A stretch of DNA of 64,000 nucleotides from Ruminococcaceae bacterium YAD3003 (GCA_900107185.1 FNPA01000007.1:1-64000); one strand, 5' to 3'. Positions 9,255 through 18,202 are shown, counted from the stretch's first letter. Made by a program: numbers and translations. Notes: generated by a model not told the origin, from the sequence alone.

Positions 9255-10319
9255 TTATACCATCTCTTCTGCAATCTTCTCCGCATATTTTGTGAGAAGG
9301 ATCACTGCGGCCGCTTCCGAATCGATCTGGGGTCCGATCCAGTATCTGTTTGACTTCGAAGAGTCGCTTAAAGACAAAAACAAGCCCGATTCAAATTTGG
9401 TCTTAGGTTCCTCAAACTTGAATGAGCCCTGAGAATTCTGATTAGAATAACCAATGTAGATTAATTCGGCTTTAAGTTCAGCCAGGTTATAAGATTCACC
9501 ATTGGCAGTGAATGTTTTATCGGTCAGTTTTAGTTCTGTAACAATACTGTCGATGTTGGATCTGGTCTTCATGATGATGCTTATCCAATAAGCAGCCAGA
9601 AAACCCGCACCGGCAGTTAGGATCACCGCAAGCGGAATATTACTGATGCTTACCACTGCACCGGCTAGGAGAATAACAATAATTACGCCGAAAATAATTG
9701 AAAACCGGATCGCATCTTTTTTGAACTTGTTCTTATTGATCTTGACAGTGATAGGGCGTGAACCAACAGTCTCTCTGACTACATTAAAACGTCTTTCATT
9801 GATAACCTTAATTCCTTCGTTCAGAAATACATTAAGATCCCGTCTTAGTTCTTTGGCATGGCTGTCCGAAACAGGTCCTGTCCAGAAAATTCTTCTTATC
9901 TGCTTTCCGGAATCATCAGATGAAATAATGATAAGATCCTGACCCATAGACGGTACCAGCAATTGCGCGATACCGGTCGAGAAGTTAAATCCGGTTCCTC
10001 TCAGATTGTCGTGATCAATACCTGATCCGTATTCAAAATCATTGACCTTCATTCCTTTTTCAGAAACCGAAACGGAACGGATGCACCTTCTAAAACTCGT
10101 GATCGTACAGGTGATCGACAGCAGAAGATGTCCCATCAGGATACCGGAGATAGCGAGCAGCAGATTATCAAGATTCTGGAGCTGAGAGTATATATCAGCG
10201 CAGTAAAACCACACCGATACAGGAACACAGATAGCCGCAAAAACAATTTCCGCAATGAGACCAGAAACAACTCTTTTCTTGATGCCTGAATAATCAGGCT
10301 CGAAAGTGCGATTCTCCAT
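9255..10319 (-). CDS. Membrane protein with two helix pairs and PH-like segments, unknown function
   Basis: 354 residues. Hydrophobic pairs lie near 20-75 (LIAEIVFAAICVPVSVWFY and LLLAISGILMGHLLLSI) and 205-250 (FSIIFGVIIVILLAGAVV and LAVILTAGAGFLAAYWISI). Between and after them are strand-rich soluble parts with a shared motif, RIFWTGPVSDSHAKELRRDL and NRYWIGPQIDSEAAAVILL, suggesting a duplicated PH-like or similar domain. The function is not recognised. It lies 118 nt upstream of the TIR-propeller gene on the same strand, so the two could be linked. Confidence 0.65.
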   Translation of the reverse strand: MENRTFEPDYSGIKKRVVSGLIAEIVFAAICVPVSVWFYCADIYSQLQNLDNLLLAISGILMGHLLLSITCTITSFRRCIRSVSVSEKGMKVNDFEYGSGIDHDNLRGTGFNFSTGIAQLLVPSMGQDLIIISSDDSGKQIRRIFWTGPVSDSHAKELRRDLNVFLNEGIKVINERRFNVVRETVGSRPITVKINKNKFKKDAIRFSIIFGVIIVILLAGAVVSISNIPLAVILTAGAGFLAAYWISIIMKTRSNIDSIVTELKLTDKTFTANGESYNLAELKAELIYIGYSNQNSQGSFKFEEPKTKFESGLFLSLSDSSKSNRYWIGPQIDSEAAAVILLTKYAEKIAEEMV

Positions 10320-10407
10320 ATCTGTTTTCTACTCCGATTACTTTATTCCGCTATATGCAGTCAATAGTATATCATTAACGCAGAGATCAATGGATAATTA
10401 CTGGTAT

Positions 10408-10524
10408 TCAGCGGTGTTCGCCAACTATCTTTTCCATCCATATCATGTTATACCAGCGGCCGAATTTATAACCGCATTTGTGGAACTCACCGACTTTGGT
10501 AAACCCGAGATGTTCATGGACATG
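10408..10524 (-). pseudogene. Remnant of a phosphinothricin-acetyltransferase-like GNAT gene (C-terminal end)
   Basis: Minus-strand translation ending at a TGA (10408-10410) gives a tail HEHLGFTKVGEFHKCGYKF followed by GRWYNMIWMEKIVGEH. This matches the conserved C-terminal block of Pat/Bar-type GNAT acetyltransferases (H-E-K-L-G-F, then G-R-W-Y-D-M-I-W-M). An in-frame stop at 10525-10527 precedes it, and no N-terminal acetyl-CoA fold is found upstream, where the zinc-ribbon gene ends at 10560. I read it as a decayed fragment. It is too short to be a working enzyme. Confidence 0.7.
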
Positions 10525-10559
10525 TCAATAGGTTAATGGCTTTCGCGAAGTATTTTCTG

Positions 10560-11657
10560 TTATTCGGATAAGAATCTGAAAATCCAAAAGACCGGTGAAT
10601 CCGGGAAGAAATCCATAAAAAGAATAGAAGCGGCCAAAGTCAAAAGAGCTCCAATAACAGCAACCGTTATCATCTGCGCGAAGTATCTGGGCACACTGAA
10701 TAAAGTCTTACCGGTCTGGCCGTTTATGGCTACCTGATAGGTTTTCTTACGGTACGTATACGAACCAAAATACATAGGTGCCAGAAGGCATCTGAATTTA
10801 ACGTTGTAATAATATGTATTGATCCTGTCAACTGTCTGACGCTTGTCAGCTAAATGAATATCTTTTTTCAGTTTCCTGGTTATCTGTTGTTTCGAGTGTT
10901 CCCAGCAATAATTCAGTCCGAGTGTATATCGCTCGGCAGGAATACCTGCAAGATATTCAGGAGAATACGGAACGGCTTTTGTAATGTCGTAGTTCTGAAG
11001 CTTGGGAATGTACGGATTGCGTACTTTAGCAGAAGCACATTCCACGATATCATCAACATTTTCATACCATTCCAACTCGATCATCTCGAGTTCGGCATTC
11101 GGATGTTTTCTAAAGAACGCAGAGTAACGTGAAGCTGTTAGAGCATCAAATGTCCAGAACGGGAGATAGACACCCGTAAGGTTATCGAGTTTGCAGTCAA
11201 AGACTTTTTTCGGAACGGCCATGCTCTTCTTAATGTAATCCATAAAGATCTTATGAGCCATTTCTTTTGTAACCGTAAACGGGATGACTGCATTAGGCGC
11301 CATTATTTGTTCATTCTCTGCTGCAGGTGCTACGCTAGTTGAACCGCAAAAAGGACAGGCACCTGTAATCTGCTCAGCATCGTAAAGACTCTGACCACCG
11401 CAGTTCGAACACTCAATCAGTTTTTTGATCTTTCCCCAGTTTACATTGGCACGTTGATAAGCTGAATTAAAATCAAGCTCAGCAGTAACCACACCATCTT
11501 GCGGTGTCGGAAGTCTCGAACTCAGGCCACAGAAAGGGCATTCCAATGTTCCTGTTGCAGGATTAAACTTCACGCCAATAGAGGTACCGCATCCGGGACA
11601 CTTTACCTCTGTACTTGTAACATTAACTCCATCAATTACCTGAAAATTCTGTGACAA
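10560..11657 (-). CDS. Double zinc-ribbon protein with C-terminal membrane anchor (TTG start)
   Basis: 365 residues. Two zinc-ribbon units are visible at the N-terminus: CPGCGTSIGVKF with CPFCG, and ECSNCGGQSLYD with CPFCGSTS (Cys pairs at about 20/23, 38/41, 84/87, 103/106). A long conserved-looking middle domain (YLPFWTFDALTASRYSAFF) is followed by one hydrophobic helix at ~330-352 (MITVAVIGALLTLAASILF). The start is TTG at 11657 with AAAGGAG nine nt upstream; no ATG fits. Related proteins in Clostridia are annotated only as TFIIB-type zinc-ribbon proteins. The function is unknown. Confidence 0.75.
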   Translation of the reverse strand: MSQNFQVIDGVNVTSTEVKCPGCGTSIGVKFNPATGTLECPFCGLSSRLPTPQDGVVTAELDFNSAYQRANVNWGKIKKLIECSNCGGQSLYDAEQITGACPFCGSTSVAPAAENEQIMAPNAVIPFTVTKEMAHKIFMDYIKKSMAVPKKVFDCKLDNLTGVYLPFWTFDALTASRYSAFFRKHPNAELEMIELEWYENVDDIVECASAKVRNPYIPKLQNYDITKAVPYSPEYLAGIPAERYTLGLNYCWEHSKQQITRKLKKDIHLADKRQTVDRINTYYYNVKFRCLLAPMYFGSYTYRKKTYQVAINGQTGKTLFSVPRYFAQMITVAVIGALLTLAASILFMDFFPDSPVFWIFRFLSE

Positions 11658-11776
11658 CTCTTAGGTCTCCTTTCTAATCTTATGTCTCCCTTATACACAA
11701 AAACTGAATCAGATTAAAATTTTACCGTTCAAAGATTGCCCTCAGATATAATCATTATACCAAGATTTCGCAATTC

Positions 11777-12709
11777 TCATATGACACTGAGGAGCTGGTC
11801 CCTAGACCAGTAGTACTGTCCCTTATCTTCAAATTCTCTGTAGAAGACCTCTACCATCATCGTCATATACAGTATGATATCGTACCAGCGGAGTCTCTTT
11901 AATTCAGTCTCTGTGAAATTCACTTTTCCGAAGCCTTCCAGAAAATCCTTATTCCTGTTGTGTTTGCGGAAACGGTCATCCATGAATGCCTCTCCCCACA
12001 TCGCTCTCTCCCAATCAATAATGCCGGAAACATGCTCTCCATCTACAAACACATTTCCTTCCCACATATCCCAATGGACCAGAGTAGCAAAACGGGCTTC
12101 GTCAAATATATGCTTTTCTTCTTCAAAACCTTTCAGGAGCAGTTCAACATCACATCCCCAATCCACGTCTTTCTTTTGTCCGTCAGATATCAGATTAGTA
12201 AGCATTCTGCGCACAAAGTCTGATAAGGAATCGTATCTTTCCGTGTCTCCCAGGAAACCGAATTGCGGGTTGGTAATCTTACATAATTGTCCGGATATCA
12301 TTCCAATTTCTCTGGCAATATTTCGGTTTGTTTCCTCTGACAACTTATCTTTGATGAAACTGTAATTAACCCCCGGCAGTTTTTCCATGAAAAAGTAATC
12401 GCCGTCGCATATTGTTCCAGAGGTGTCGTAAGCAAAAACATCTGCTACCTTGAAGGAACATTTTTCGCGAACTAACTGCATCGCTGTAACTTCCGCATCC
12501 ATTAAACGGATCTCATTCGAAGTATTGCCAGTCCTGTCTTTTGCAGCAATCTTCAGGATGCGTTCATCACCATCGCTGAACGTGATGTTATACGTAACAT
12601 TGCACATTCCCTCTGTCAGTTCCTTAATGTTTGCTGCAGTTTTCGACGGGAATGCCTTTCTTATCATTTCGTTTATGACTGATTCTGGCTGCCGGTTCTT
12701 TGTAATCAT
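11777..12709 (-). CDS. Aminoglycoside phosphotransferase-fold kinase
   Basis: 310 residues with an APH kinase fold. The catalytic loop LVHWDMWEGNVFV gives the H-x-D-x(4)-N signature, and GIIDWERAMWGE provides the metal-binding Asp. The N-lobe has a nucleotide-type loop (LTEGMCNVTYNITF) and the Lys-containing strand RILKIAAK. APH-fold proteins phosphorylate antibiotics, choline, homoserine, sugars or other small molecules; the substrate here cannot be read. The start overlaps the stop of the small upstream gene by four bases (ATGA), so translation may be coupled. Confidence 0.85.
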   Translation of the reverse strand: MITKNRQPESVINEMIRKAFPSKTAANIKELTEGMCNVTYNITFSDGDERILKIAAKDRTGNTSNEIRLMDAEVTAMQLVREKCSFKVADVFAYDTSGTICDGDYFFMEKLPGVNYSFIKDKLSEETNRNIAREIGMISGQLCKITNPQFGFLGDTERYDSLSDFVRRMLTNLISDGQKKDVDWGCDVELLLKGFEEEKHIFDEARFATLVHWDMWEGNVFVDGEHVSGIIDWERAMWGEAFMDDRFRKHNRNKDFLEGFGKVNFTETELKRLRWYDIILYMTMMVEVFYREFEDKGQYYWSRDQLLSVI

Positions 12710-12876
12710 ATCAGGACCCTCATGATCATCGATTGTCCTCTTTGTTTCTTCAACAGAGCGACCTTATCTCCTATAACAGGTTTCACATTCAATTCTTCTG
12801 AAAGTTTTGTGGGAATATACGTGTTTTCCTGTTCACAAAAGACTATATATGCTTTGCTGTGCTCTGTATTTTCCAT
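12706..12876 (-). CDS. Small hypothetical protein coupled to the APH kinase
   Basis: 56 residues from ATG 12876 (a GTG at 12891 is also open). The sequence begins MENTEHSKAYIVFCEQEN and ends in a basic KKQRGQSMIMRVLI. Composition and codon use look protein-like, and the four-base stop/start overlap with the kinase at 12709 suggests a real two-gene unit. No family is recognised and the ribosome site is weak, so this is a moderate call. Confidence 0.45.
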   Translation of the reverse strand: MENTEHSKAYIVFCEQENTYIPTKLSEELNVKPVIGDKVALLKKQRGQSMIMRVLI

Positions 12877-12933
12877 GCTTCTTCGAGTCACTTTTCCGGA
12901 TGTCTAATTTCTAATCCCTCGATGGTAATATAA

Positions 12934-13359
12934 TTAATCTTCCAATGTCAGCCACTGATCCATTCCGGCACCTGCATCCTCATTCGGACGGATCTGAAAA
13001 CCGAATTTCTCATAAAACGGTTCTTTGCCTTTGGCAGAATTAAGATTCAATTTTACCTTGTAACCGGGTTTCATATCATCTTTTATTCTTTTTATTACTG
13101 CCTCAACAAGAGTTCTGCCAATTCCCTGTCCCTGATACTCAGGAACCACTATTACATCAGACAGAAATGCAACATATCCACCATCCCAAAGGAGTCTCAC
13201 CACTCCGATTGCTTTATCATTTTCATCTCTAGCACAAAGAACCATATACGCGTTTTCAACGCAGTTTCTGGCTTCTTCAAGAGGAAATTCCATCCAACCG
13301 ACTTTTTTCCTCAACGCCATGTATTCTTCAGGTGTAATGTAATCAACGTATTTAATCAT
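12934..13359 (-). CDS. GNAT-family N-acetyltransferase
   Basis: 141 residues from ATG 13359, with GGAG eight nt before it; the longer frame to 13380 would overlap the upstream epimerase. The fold shows YVAFLSDVIVVPEYQGQGIG (classic Q-x-x-G-x-G acetyl-CoA loop) and EPFYEKFGFQIRP at the end. A W-M-E-F-P segment near the start is typical of a small clostridial GNAT subgroup. It lies 11 nt after the epimerase stop, so both are likely on one message. The substrate is unknown. Confidence 0.85.
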   Translation of the reverse strand: MIKYVDYITPEEYMALRKKVGWMEFPLEEARNCVENAYMVLCARDENDKAIGVVRLLWDGGYVAFLSDVIVVPEYQGQGIGRTLVEAVIKRIKDDMKPGYKVKLNLNSAKGKEPFYEKFGFQIRPNEDAGAGMDQWLTLED

Positions 13360-13370
13360 GTTTTCTCCAA

Positions 13371-14270
13371 TTATTCCCAATTATCATATAATCCCAACAT
13401 GCCTTCGTGGGCCACATCGATATAATAATCGAGCAAGGGATAGAGCCATTCTTTCAGGTCAGAGAAATTGAAGCCGAGTGATTCTGCTTTCTCCGTATTA
13501 ATACTGTATTCGGTTTCACCGTTGTAAGGAGCCGGATCACCATCGTCACTGATAACCGCTCTCATTCCGGTTTCGCTTTCGAGATAATCCAAAATCTCTC
13601 TTATCGAGACCGTTCCTTTTGAACTACCGTTTACAGCTCCTCTGAAATCTTTATCAACCAGGAATGACATGAACTTACCTGCTTCATCTGATCTGATAAA
13701 TGACATCTGCGAATCAGGATTATCAATATTCATCGGCATCTGTTTCAGAACATGTTCGACATAAAAATACAGCCTTTTTGTGTAATCATCTTTGCCGGTT
13801 ACGAACGGGTATCTAACTGCTATCCAATTCTTTTCAGGATACTTTTGCCAAAGGGCACGTTCGGCCTGTCTCTTTATCACATCATAAGGATAGTCTTTCC
13901 TGTCACACCAGATAAGTTCACCATCCTTACCTCTAAAATCATCTTCAAAGGTATTGATATGTTTGGGATCATAAACTGCAGTACTCGACATGTAAATATA
14001 CTTATCACAATCAGCTGATTCCATGATCTTCCGGATATCATTCGAACAATATGCGATCTTATCTATGATCACATCGTAATGTGTACCGGCAATCACAGCC
14101 CTGATACTGTCCTCATCCGTTCTCTCAAAACGGATCCTGGAAACAGAATCACCGAAATCATCGGGAGTAGTCCCTCTCGTAGCTATAGTGACATCATGAC
14201 CTTTCTCAATAAGATCATTGACCATATGAATTCCAAAAAATCTCGTTCCACCCAAAACCAATATTTTCAT
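13371..14270 (-). CDS. NAD-dependent epimerase/dehydratase-like protein
   Basis: 299 residues starting at ATG 14270. The N-terminal Rossmann motif ILVLGGTRFFG (a GxxxFxG variant) binds NAD(P). The SDR active-site region reads YMSSTAVYDPK with a downstream YPYDVIKRQAERAL (Y-x-x-x-K: YDVIK). A C-terminal substrate-binding part contains FIRSDEAGKFMSFL. It belongs to extended SDRs of the sugar epimerase type; the exact substrate is unknown. Confidence 0.8.
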   Translation of the reverse strand: MKILVLGGTRFFGIHMVNDLIEKGHDVTIATRGTTPDDFGDSVSRIRFERTDEDSIRAVIAGTHYDVIIDKIAYCSNDIRKIMESADCDKYIYMSSTAVYDPKHINTFEDDFRGKDGELIWCDRKDYPYDVIKRQAERALWQKYPEKNWIAVRYPFVTGKDDYTKRLYFYVEHVLKQMPMNIDNPDSQMSFIRSDEAGKFMSFLVDKDFRGAVNGSSKGTVSIREILDYLESETGMRAVISDDGDPAPYNGETEYSINTEKAESLGFNFSDLKEWLYPLLDYYIDVAHEGMLGLYDNWE

Positions 14271-14352
14271 GTGCTTTCTACCCATTCACCGTAAATAAAT
14301 TCAATAAAGATATTATATCAGCATTACCGTTAATCCATATGTAATTGTCACA

Positions 14353-14378
14353 TAAAAATACCCCGGATCAACCGGGGC
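14353..14378 (-). terminator. Rho-independent terminator after the AraC-type regulator
   Basis: CCCCGG (14361-14366) pairs with CCGGGG (14372-14377). On the minus strand the stem is followed by TATTTTTATG, a suitable T-rich tail, directly below the regulator's stop at 14390. Confidence 0.8.
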
Positions 14379-14389
14379 AGCTGGAGCAT

Positions 14390-15280
14390 TCAGGCCTTCT
14401 TAATTGGAATCCAGAGCTCACAGAATAAGTTCTCGGGACCGTTCTCATAATAGATTTCATAATCAGCTTCATCGCCTGCTTCATATCCCATCTGGGGCAG
14501 GAACTCCTTGAAGAATTTGGACCACATTTCACCAATGCAGTCAGCATCCGTACCGATGCAGTCAAATACCACATAGGTCGCGGGATTAACCGTCCACAGT
14601 TTGAATCCCTTCTGTTCAAGTTCAGCGAGATCAAACTCCTCAGTATCTTCATCAACTAAAATACCAATACCATACTCAAATGTATCAGAGTCATTTCTGG
14701 TCTGTGAGCACAATCCGTAAAGATCGCGCTTACCATCTTCCCTTAACATCCAGATTGGTGCAAGCATATTATTGCTGTTGCACTCGCCCCAAAAATCAGG
14801 GATCTCGTGATTGTCATCGTCGTTGATTATTTCGTTGCTGAAACTTCTTGTCAGAGCGATAAACTTCTTCTGCTCTGTCTGTACAATTTTGTAATCCATA
14901 CTTTTACCTCCATCAACAGTGATCTTGATTGAGAAAGGATTAAAAAGAGTGAGTTTTGCAGCTTCTTCTCTGGCTGTTTTCGGGCTGACACCATGAAACC
15001 TCGTGAATGCTTTTGTAAAGCTCTCGGGAGTTTCATAACCATACTTCAGTGCAATATCCGTTATTCTTTGATCCGTCTCGATGATCTCTTTGCCTGCCAA
15101 AGAGAGTCTGCGGTTGCGGATATATGCATTGGCCGTCAAGCCGGTCAGACAACTGAACGTTCTATGAAATTCATAGCTAGAGGTGTGCACATGCCTCGCC
15201 ACGTCTTCATAGTTGATTTCTTCCAGAAGGTGATCCTCCATATAGGTGATCGCTTCCTGCATAGCTGCTATCCACTCCAT
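14390..15280 (-). CDS. AraC-family regulator with GyrI-like effector-binding domain
   Basis: 296 residues. Residues ~8-105 hold the two AraC helix-turn-helix units (YEDVARHVHTSSYEFHRTF and ITDIALKYGYETPESFTKAF, then FHGVSPKTAR). Residues ~130-296 form a GyrI/SOUL-type small-molecule domain (WGECNSNN, GIGILVDEDTEEF, WTVNPATYVVFDC, FCELWIPIKK). This Rob/BmrR-like layout usually senses hydrophobic or toxic compounds. No adjacent transporter points to its targets. The chosen ATG has a GAGG-type site in the expected place. Confidence 0.9.
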   Translation of the reverse strand: MEWIAAMQEAITYMEDHLLEEINYEDVARHVHTSSYEFHRTFSCLTGLTANAYIRNRRLSLAGKEIIETDQRITDIALKYGYETPESFTKAFTRFHGVSPKTAREEAAKLTLFNPFSIKITVDGGKSMDYKIVQTEQKKFIALTRSFSNEIINDDDNHEIPDFWGECNSNNMLAPIWMLREDGKRDLYGLCSQTRNDSDTFEYGIGILVDEDTEEFDLAELEQKGFKLWTVNPATYVVFDCIGTDADCIGEMWSKFFKEFLPQMGYEAGDEADYEIYYENGPENLFCELWIPIKKA

Positions 15281-15380
15281 ACTTACCTCCTCTCATTGAC
15301 CACATTGTATGAGAAAAAAAGCATAGCGACATTTCCGAGTTTGCGGAGTTTTGTCAGATAATTGATCCTATACCTGAGGT

Positions 15381-15884
15381 TTACAGTTTCTTGAGCTCTT
15401 CGTAAAAACTGATGACATCACAAGATGTATCACCCTGAAGTCTTCTGCCGATCCTGTTGTAGACAAAAGCATTCGTTCCGTTAATATTAACGCCGTAACC
15501 GATATTGGAACTGATAAATCCGCCTCCGATATTCTTCCAGATGACAACGCTCAGATATCCTGATGCTTTCTTCATGATGTCGCTTCCGGCTTCCGGCGGG
15601 ATCTTCTTTGTGAGGATTGCCTGACTGAGTGCAGCGATTATCTGGTCTAATGTAGGGATATAGGATTCTTCAAAATCGAGATCCATGTTGAAGATCTTTT
15701 TTACCATTGCAAGAAAATCAAGCGCATATCCGAGCTGCATAAATTCACCATTAGCGAGCTCCGGCTGTCCACCTGCAATTTTCCGGGCGAGATCATCATA
15801 ATATGCGGTGAGCTCGTCAACAGACTTTGTGTAATCGATCTTACAAGATTCTGCCGGACTTACTTTTAACTCAAAATCAGCCAT
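15381..15884 (-). CDS. Conserved-looking hypothetical protein
   Basis: 167 residues, cytoplasmic, no membrane segment or signal. The second of two adjacent ATGs is chosen because it lies seven nt after GGAG. A helical first half (YTKSVDELTAYYDDLARKI) precedes a glycine-rich strand region (GGGFISSNIGYGVNINGTNA). I do not recognise the family. It stands alone between the AraC regulator and the DUF896 gene on the same strand. Confidence 0.6.
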   Translation of the reverse strand: MADFELKVSPAESCKIDYTKSVDELTAYYDDLARKIAGGQPELANGEFMQLGYALDFLAMVKKIFNMDLDFEESYIPTLDQIIAALSQAILTKKIPPEAGSDIMKKASGYLSVVIWKNIGGGFISSNIGYGVNINGTNAFVYNRIGRRLQGDTSCDVISFYEELKKL

Positions 15885-16015
15885 CATTATTCTCCTCTCA
15901 AATTACCTGAAGTCAATTATATATCAACACCAATCTGTGAACCGTATTTTAAAGTGATCATTCAGATTTCTGTAAGCGATATATATCCATAATCTCTCCC
16001 CTTCCCGAGTGCAGA

Positions 16016-16222
16016 TTATTCTTTCTTTTTCAATTCCGTAACTGATCCGTCAGGCTGCTTGATTTTAATACCGTCAAGCTGTGATGAGAGGTTGCCGACA
16101 ACCAGAGCTCTGTATTCATTACGAAGCTTTGTCTGTTCTTCTTTCTCTTCAGGTGTGAGGCCTTCCGCTTTGGATTTCCTGCTTAATTCATTTATCCTCT
16201 TTATCAGTTGGTCAAATTCCAT
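16016..16222 (-). CDS. DUF896 (UPF0291, YnzC-like) small protein
   Basis: 68 residues with the DUF896 pattern: helical hairpin IKRINELSRKSKAEGLTPEE, then EQTKLRNEYRALVVGN, and a tail GIKIKQPDGSVTELKKK. Family members are ~65-80 residues in Bacillota; B. subtilis YnzC is linked to the SOS regulon, and a molecular role is not established. It is a monocistronic-looking gene on the minus strand. Confidence 0.85.
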   Translation of the reverse strand: MEFDQLIKRINELSRKSKAEGLTPEEKEEQTKLRNEYRALVVGNLSSQLDGIKIKQPDGSVTELKKKE

Positions 16223-16272
16223 ACTTGCTCCGCCTTTTGTGACTGAAAATATTATCAGCCCATTATATCAAC

Positions 16273-16308
16273 AAATAAAAAACAACGCTCACCGGTTAAC
16301 AGTGAGCG
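16273..16308 (-). terminator. Rho-independent terminator after the 16337-16714 lipoprotein gene
   Basis: CGCTCAC (16286-16292) pairs with GTGAGCG (16302-16308). Read on the minus strand a T-rich tail (TTGTTTTTTATTT) follows. Confidence 0.8.
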
Positions 16309-16336
16309 CAGTACAAAACTTAATAACTGCTATGTC

Positions 16337-16714
16337 TTATTCGACAACAACAAGATCACTCTCGTTATACGAATACTCTAACGGCATAGTAAAAGTAATA
16401 GCCGCAATAGCAACTTTTCCATCTTTTGTCTCACCATAGCGGTAAATCATGGAAGGCAATTCGCCGTTCAGTGTGATCATGCCGTTCTCCATTTTCTCTT
16501 CAAGGAAATCCTGCTCGACACCTTCATCACCGAAATCCAAAGTGATCTCTATTCTCTTATCCTTATTGCCGACGTTTACGCTGGTATACTTTGTCGTAAA
16601 CTGATGGCCATCCCAGTTATGACGCGTAACTTTACCACCGCATCCTGCGAAAGAAAACAAAACGGAAATAAGAAGTGTAACTGCTACAATTCTCTTCATT
16701 GTTTTACCAGACAT
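16337..16714 (-). CDS. Small lipoprotein of unknown function
   Basis: 125 residues. The signal ends at FAGC (lipobox, Cys about residue 25), followed by GGK and a beta-rich mature part (KRIEITLDFGD and MITLNGELPSMIYRYGE). The ATG at 16714 has AAGGAG nine nt upstream; a later ATG (16699) is the alternative. No family recognised. A terminator lies 30 nt below the stop. Confidence 0.7.
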   Translation of the reverse strand: MSGKTMKRIVAVTLLISVLFSFAGCGGKVTRHNWDGHQFTTKYTSVNVGNKDKRIEITLDFGDEGVEQDFLEEKMENGMITLNGELPSMIYRYGETKDGKVAIAAITFTMPLEYSYNESDLVVVE

Positions 16715-16774
16715 ATTCCAATATCTCCTTATTTAAATGTTGTGAGGTTCATTATACCATTTTCACCGGCAAAA

Positions 16775-18202
16775 TCAGACTTTCACCTTTTGATGTTGAT
16801 AGATATACGACTCAATATCGAACCCTGGTGCAACTCCATTCTTATAGGAAACCCCGAGTTCAGTTACAACAAAGCGGAATTCCTTATCGTTCATTATTCC
16901 CAAACAGGATTCAGTGAGCTGGTCGTTCTTATCGGGCTCTGCATAGAAAGGCAGATTATTCGCCCAGGCGCCAACCCTGTCTATTGCATTGTTTCCGTTT
17001 CCGGGAAATGTGTTATTCGGCTTTGCATATGCAAAAACACTATACGTTAATTCACTCATCCAGATAAGAATATTCATGTACTCTGCGAAAGTGAACTCAT
17101 CCGGACAAACGGGATTTGCGGAGAGTTCGATATAGTGCCAGTTATTGCCCAGGTCACCTTCAGATGTAATACAGCTTTTATCAGGATCAGTATAGATCTC
17201 ATTGTATTCTTTAAAAGATTTGCGCATATATTCGCTGTCGACTATCTGTGCATAGATCCTGCAGGTAAAGTATTTAAGGTCCGGAAACGTAAAGTAATTG
17301 CCAAACAGATCAGATGCTATTCTAAGTCCTTCGCCTGATGCTCTCTGGCACTCTCTCATTGCCTCAGCCTTTTTACCCTGCTGAACTAACTTGATTATCT
17401 GTTCTCTCTTCTCTACAGGAATCTTCTTCAAAACAGTTTCAAGATAATCCCTGTATTTGGCCTGGTCGTCGATCTTGGCGCCTGCATTAATCGGATTGGT
17501 ATATGCGAGTTTCTCGTTTATCTTTTGAGTTTCTTCCGGTGTTCTGACAGGGATTGATACAGATTTTACAGGAGCTGCCTGATTTGAATTATCTTTTGGC
17601 GGTTCTATGTATCCATGATCACGAAGGGTATTCAGGTCTTTACCGACTGCAATTGCATCGTTTGCTGATAAGAACGGGAGATAGACATACTCGTCTTTAC
17701 CATCATCACCTTCGTAAGAGAGACGGAAAGCCTGCTTTTTGGTCTCGCAGATATACCCCTTATATCCATGAACACTGATAGTTTTCTTCTCGCCGTCCTG
17801 GTATTCAATGGTGAGGCCTCTCGAATCAACAGTCGCAGAGACTTCCTTGTGACACATAGGAGACATAGCAATTCCTACCGTTCCACATAATCCCAAAACA
17901 AAAGCTACAGCAACCGGAATAAGCGGATCGCGTTCAAATCCCATACAGAATCCATAAACAATGGCCGGAATAATAACGAGAAGATAGCCACCGATAACGA
18001 TAACTGCCAACACTTTAAATGACTTGGGATACCTGACAGAAGCATACTTATGCATGTCAGGACGCAAAATTCTGCCCCTGCTCCTGGCAGAACGCAGGAT
18101 TGCCCAGCGGATAAGTAAAACGATCGTGCAGGCAAAATGTGCGGTTCCCAGAGCATAGGGAATCAATTCCAATAAAATATAGAGTGTATGTTCTGAATTC
18201 AT
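16775..18202 (-). CDS. Four-helix membrane protein with large cytosolic part, unknown function
   Basis: 475 residues. Hydrophobic segments lie near 8-35, 62-84 and 92-112. After them a strand-rich segment (VSATVDSRGLTIEYQDGEKK and LSYEGDDGKDEYVYLPF) looks PH-like. The C-terminal ~250 residues are soluble and mixed, with KKIPVEKREQIIKLVQQGKK helices and a conserved-looking GNNWHYIELSANPVCPDEF stretch. The helix-pair plus PH-like arrangement recalls the proteins at 5337 and 9255. No function is assigned. Confidence 0.65.
   Translation of the reverse strand: MNSEHTLYILLELIPYALGTAHFACTIVLLIRWAILRSARSRGRILRPDMHKYASVRYPKSFKVLAVIVIGGYLLVIIPAIVYGFCMGFERDPLIPVAVAFVLGLCGTVGIAMSPMCHKEVSATVDSRGLTIEYQDGEKKTISVHGYKGYICETKKQAFRLSYEGDDGKDEYVYLPFLSANDAIAVGKDLNTLRDHGYIEPPKDNSNQAAPVKSVSIPVRTPEETQKINEKLAYTNPINAGAKIDDQAKYRDYLETVLKKIPVEKREQIIKLVQQGKKAEAMRECQRASGEGLRIASDLFGNYFTFPDLKYFTCRIYAQIVDSEYMRKSFKEYNEIYTDPDKSCITSEGDLGNNWHYIELSANPVCPDEFTFAEYMNILIWMSELTYSVFAYAKPNNTFPGNGNNAIDRVGAWANNLPFYAEPDKNDQLTESCLGIMNDKEFRFVVTELGVSYKNGVAPGFDIESYIYQHQKVKV

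Noticed and set aside
11777-12709. Aminoglycoside resistance gene
   Set aside because: The APH fold is certain but substrates of this family vary widely; the sequence gives no resistance-specific mark.
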